Position numbers and translations under genes: made by a program. 64,000 bases of DNA from Rhodospirillaceae bacterium (GTDB lineage Bacteria; Pseudomonadota; Alphaproteobacteria; Bin65): contig WTGH01000047.1 in the NCBI GenBank assembly GCA_011523655.1, forward strand, positions 147,994 through 211,993. The letters run 5' to 3'. This document shows, piece by piece, positions 62,073-64,000 of this stretch. The notes beneath the pieces were generated by a model. It was not told the DNA's origin. It was given only the letters and a program-made list of their open reading frames with translations, and did no database searches. The first letter of the stretch is position 1; each line of letters begins with the position of its first letter.

Positions 62073-63878
62073 GTGCCGCCCGACCGCACGGACGCCGCTG
62101 AACCGGCCGAACCCGGCGCCGGGCCGCCGATGCCGCGAACGGGCTGGCGCGACGCCGTCCTGCCGATCGTCGCCGGCGGGCTCTGTGCCCTGGCCCAGCC
62201 GCCGCTGCATCTCCTGCCGCTGCTGTTCGTCGGGTTCGGGCTGCTGTTCCTGCGGCTGGAGGCGATAGACCGGCTCGGCCCGGCCCTGGCCGCGGGCTGG
62301 CTGTTCGGCATCGGCTATTTCTCGGCCGGCCTGTACTGGCTCGGCCTGCCGGTGGTGATCGACGTTCCCGGCGACCTTGACAGGGACCTGCTGCTTGTCG
62401 CCGGGCTCGCCGGTTTCCCGGCGGCGGCCATTGCGGCCGGCGCGCTGGGTGCGCGGCTGGCCGGCCGCAGGCGGATCGGCCGTCGATGGGTCGGCGCCGT
62501 CGCCGCCGCCGCCCTTGTGCTGGCGCTCTGGATCGCGCTCGCCATCGGGTTCCTGCCGGGCCGGTTTACCTGGATGATTCCGTTCAACGTGTTCGGGCTC
62601 GGCGCCGTGCTCGCGGCGACGACAGCCGCTGCGACAGGTATCGCATGGCGGGCCGCGCCGGGCGGCGGCGTCCGGCGCGTGCTGGCGCTGGCCGCCGCGT
62701 GGGCGGCGCTGGAATGGGTGCGCGGCGTCATCCTCACCGGGTTTCCCTGGAATCTTGCCGCGACGGTCTGGGCTGAGTTTCCCGGCGCGGCGCAGTCCCT
62801 GGCCTGGTGGGGGCCGTTCGGCCTGAGCCTGGTGACCGTCGCCCTGGCCACGCTCCCGGCTGCGCTGATCGGCAAGGCGGCGCGGACCCGGCGCACGCTC
62901 GCCTGGACGGGCGGCCTGACGGCGGCAACGGCCGCCGTGCTCGTCACCGGTTTTTTTACCGTTCCGGCCGCGGTCGAGGCGGTGCCCGGCGTCTGGTTGC
63001 GCATCGTGCAGGGCGCCGTCGCCCAGAGCCTGAAATGGCGGCCCGGCGCCCGCCGGCCCATCCTGCTGCGCTACGCGGCGCTCACCCGCTCGGACGGCTT
63101 CGACGGGGTCACCCACGTCGTCTGGCCGGAAACGGCGCTGCCCTACCGGCTTCAGACCCGCCACGCCGTCGTGGCCGTCGAGGGCGATATCCGGCGGCTC
63201 CTGCTCGCCGCCGTTCCCGACCGGGGCGTGCTGATTACCGGCGCCAACCGCGACGCCGGGCCCGACACCTGGAACAGCATCCATGTCGTCGATAAATCGG
63301 GGAAGCCGGTCAGCACCTACGACAAGCATCATCTGGTGCCGTTCGGCGAATATGTGCCGGCGCGGGCCTTTCTCGGCCGGATCGGGGTGACGAAGATTGC
63401 CCACGGGCGCCGGGACTACGCCTTCGGCCCCGGCCCGCGCAGCATCGCGGTGCCCGGAGCACCCGACGCCAGCCCGCTGATCTGCTACGAGGCGATCTTC
63501 CCGGCCGAAGCCGTCGGCGCGACCCGGCCCGGCTGGCTGTTGAACCTGACCAACGACGCCTGGTTCGGCAACAGCGCCGGGCCATACCAGCACTTCGCCG
63601 CTGCGCGCCTGCGCACGATCGAACAGGGCCTGCCGATGGTGCGCGCCGCCAACACCGGGATTTCGGCGGTGGTCGATCCCTGGGGCCGCGTGACGGGTCT
63701 TTTGCCGCTCGGCGCCCGCGGCGTGCTCGACGCGGACCTGCCCAGGGCCCGCCCGCCGACGCTCTACGCACGTTACGGTGACTTCGTATTCCTGCTGCTG
63801 CTTGTGGCGGTCGCGATGCTCTCCCGCCTCGCGCCGTGCCGTCCGACGCCGGAACCGCACCCGCCCTCCGGTCCGTAG
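62073..63878 (+). CDS. lnt: Apolipoprotein N-acyltransferase
   Basis: Lnt adds the third acyl chain to lipoproteins at the inner membrane, needed for sorting to the outer membrane. At 601 residues from GTG 62073 (582 from ATG 62130) it is longer than the usual ~510. N-terminal membrane helices precede a periplasmic nitrilase domain with catalytic Glu in WPETALPY, Lys in DKHHLVPFGEYVP and Cys in LICYEAIFP. A further helix lies near the end (FVFLLLLVAVAML). The extra length is in the hydrophobic half. Confidence 0.93.
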   Translation: MPPDRTDAAEPAEPGAGPPMPRTGWRDAVLPIVAGGLCALAQPPLHLLPLLFVGFGLLFLRLEAIDRLGPALAAGWLFGIGYFSAGLYWLGLPVVIDVPGDLDRDLLLVAGLAGFPAAAIAAGALGARLAGRRRIGRRWVGAVAAAALVLALWIALAIGFLPGRFTWMIPFNVFGLGAVLAATTAAATGIAWRAAPGGGVRRVLALAAAWAALEWVRGVILTGFPWNLAATVWAEFPGAAQSLAWWGPFGLSLVTVALATLPAALIGKAARTRRTLAWTGGLTAATAAVLVTGFFTVPAAVEAVPGVWLRIVQGAVAQSLKWRPGARRPILLRYAALTRSDGFDGVTHVVWPETALPYRLQTRHAVVAVEGDIRRLLLAAVPDRGVLITGANRDAGPDTWNSIHVVDKSGKPVSTYDKHHLVPFGEYVPARAFLGRIGVTKIAHGRRDYAFGPGPRSIAVPGAPDASPLICYEAIFPAEAVGATRPGWLLNLTNDAWFGNSAGPYQHFAAARLRTIEQGLPMVRAANTGISAVVDPWGRVTGLLPLGARGVLDADLPRARPPTLYARYGDFVFLLLLVAVAMLSRLAPCRPTPEPHPPSGP

Positions 63879-63970
63879 GTGAGGGTTTCAGACCTTCCCC
63901 TACAACGCCGGACGGGGACGCCGGCCTGCCATGCCGTCCACGCCGGCCGGTAACGTCAAGAGTTGTGTGT

Positions 63971-63997
63971 CAGGGAGAAGAGGGTAGGGACTCCCTG
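63971..63997. other. Hairpin at the right edge
   Basis: CAGGGAG (63971-63977) and CTCCCTG (63991-63997) form a perfect 7-bp stem around a purine-rich loop, 92 bases after the lnt stop. The window ends 3 bases later. It could be a terminator or a leader structure for the next gene; no known riboswitch core is recognisable. Confidence 0.35.
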
Positions 63998-64000
63998 GTT

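Noticed and set aside
60648..63860. A 1070-codon open frame on the minus strand, antisense to ybeY-corC-lnt
   Set aside because: It is the shadow of three well-identified genes in GC-rich DNA; its product is low-complexity Arg/Gly/Pro/His with no motif.
63879..64000. Possible SAM riboswitch or metK leader after lnt
   Set aside because: A hairpin is present, but the conserved core of the SAM-II or related classes is not seen and the downstream gene is outside the window.

Overview
The window is GC-rich and densely coded, from an alphaproteobacterium, most likely of the Rhodospirillales or a related purple-bacterial lineage (inference). The evidence is the combination of a MucR regulator, a Coq7 ubiquinone hydroxylase, a hemC-hemD-mitofilin-hemY cluster, the ornithine-lipid genes olsB-olsA, and the miaB-phoH-ybeY-corC-lnt order. 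Most gene pairs touch or overlap by 1-11 bases (ATGA, GTGA and TGATG junctions), so translational coupling is widespread. Several true starts are GTG or TTG. I see no prophage, insertion sequence, plasmid gene or CRISPR array; the accessory signal lies in small insertions, fusions and repeats.

Layout. 1-4.3 kb: start of pdxH, a glycine-zipper lipoprotein, a YihY-type membrane protein, fabI-aroC. 4.3-6.3 kb: a gene-free kilobase of mosaic repeats, a cupin gene, tRNA-Arg(CCG) and another repeat. 6.3-10.8 kb: an SDR enzyme, an MFS transporter, a CurA-type reductase, dsbB-coq7. 10.8-16.9 kb: lipid A/Kdo genes lpxK, waaA and msbA, preceded in the same direction by a phosphatase and a methyltransferase. 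17-18 kb: a small heat-shock protein and a hicB-hicA toxin-antitoxin pair. 18.2-22.7 kb: a DUF3501 gene with an iron-box-like palindrome, a NUDT19-like Nudix enzyme, and a likely sulfur operon (TSUP exporter, thiol-dioxygenase-like cupin, four-domain rhodanese). 22.9-31 kb: hydroxypyruvate isomerase, a nuclease, pyrD, a CoA-ester lyase, pdxY, a LysE exporter, an acyl-CoA synthetase with a cysteine-poor racemase-like partner, tRNA-Thr(CGT).

31.3-36.1 kb: the hemC-hemD-mitofilin-hemY cluster, in which the mitofilin-like (Mic60) protein carries an N-terminal helix-turn-helix. 36.3-42.8 kb: a small basic ORF coupled to tsaD, gpsA, a MoeB/ThiF enzyme, dut-coaBC, a YbdK-type ligase, a VOC protein. 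42.9-49 kb: a Cys/Met-type PLP enzyme, an acyl-CoA carboxyltransferase and three 2-keto-4-pentenoate-hydratase paralogues. One paralogue is fused to DUF4272 and sits in a ~1.74 kb block flanked by a 56-bp direct repeat plus a relic of a fourth hydratase. 49-54.9 kb: a MATE pump, tlyA, an RNA m5U methyltransferase, an Nfu scaffold, a nitroreductase, tsaB. 55-64 kb: mucR, fur, olsB-olsA, miaB-phoH-ybeY-corC-lnt.

The strongest candidates for something undescribed are the hydratase-DUF4272 fusion with its insertion scar, the HTH-Mic60 fusion, the thiol-dioxygenase/rhodanese/TSUP operon, and 10-bp-phased TGTCATG repeats downstream of aroC. No homology search was possible; family names come from motif recognition.
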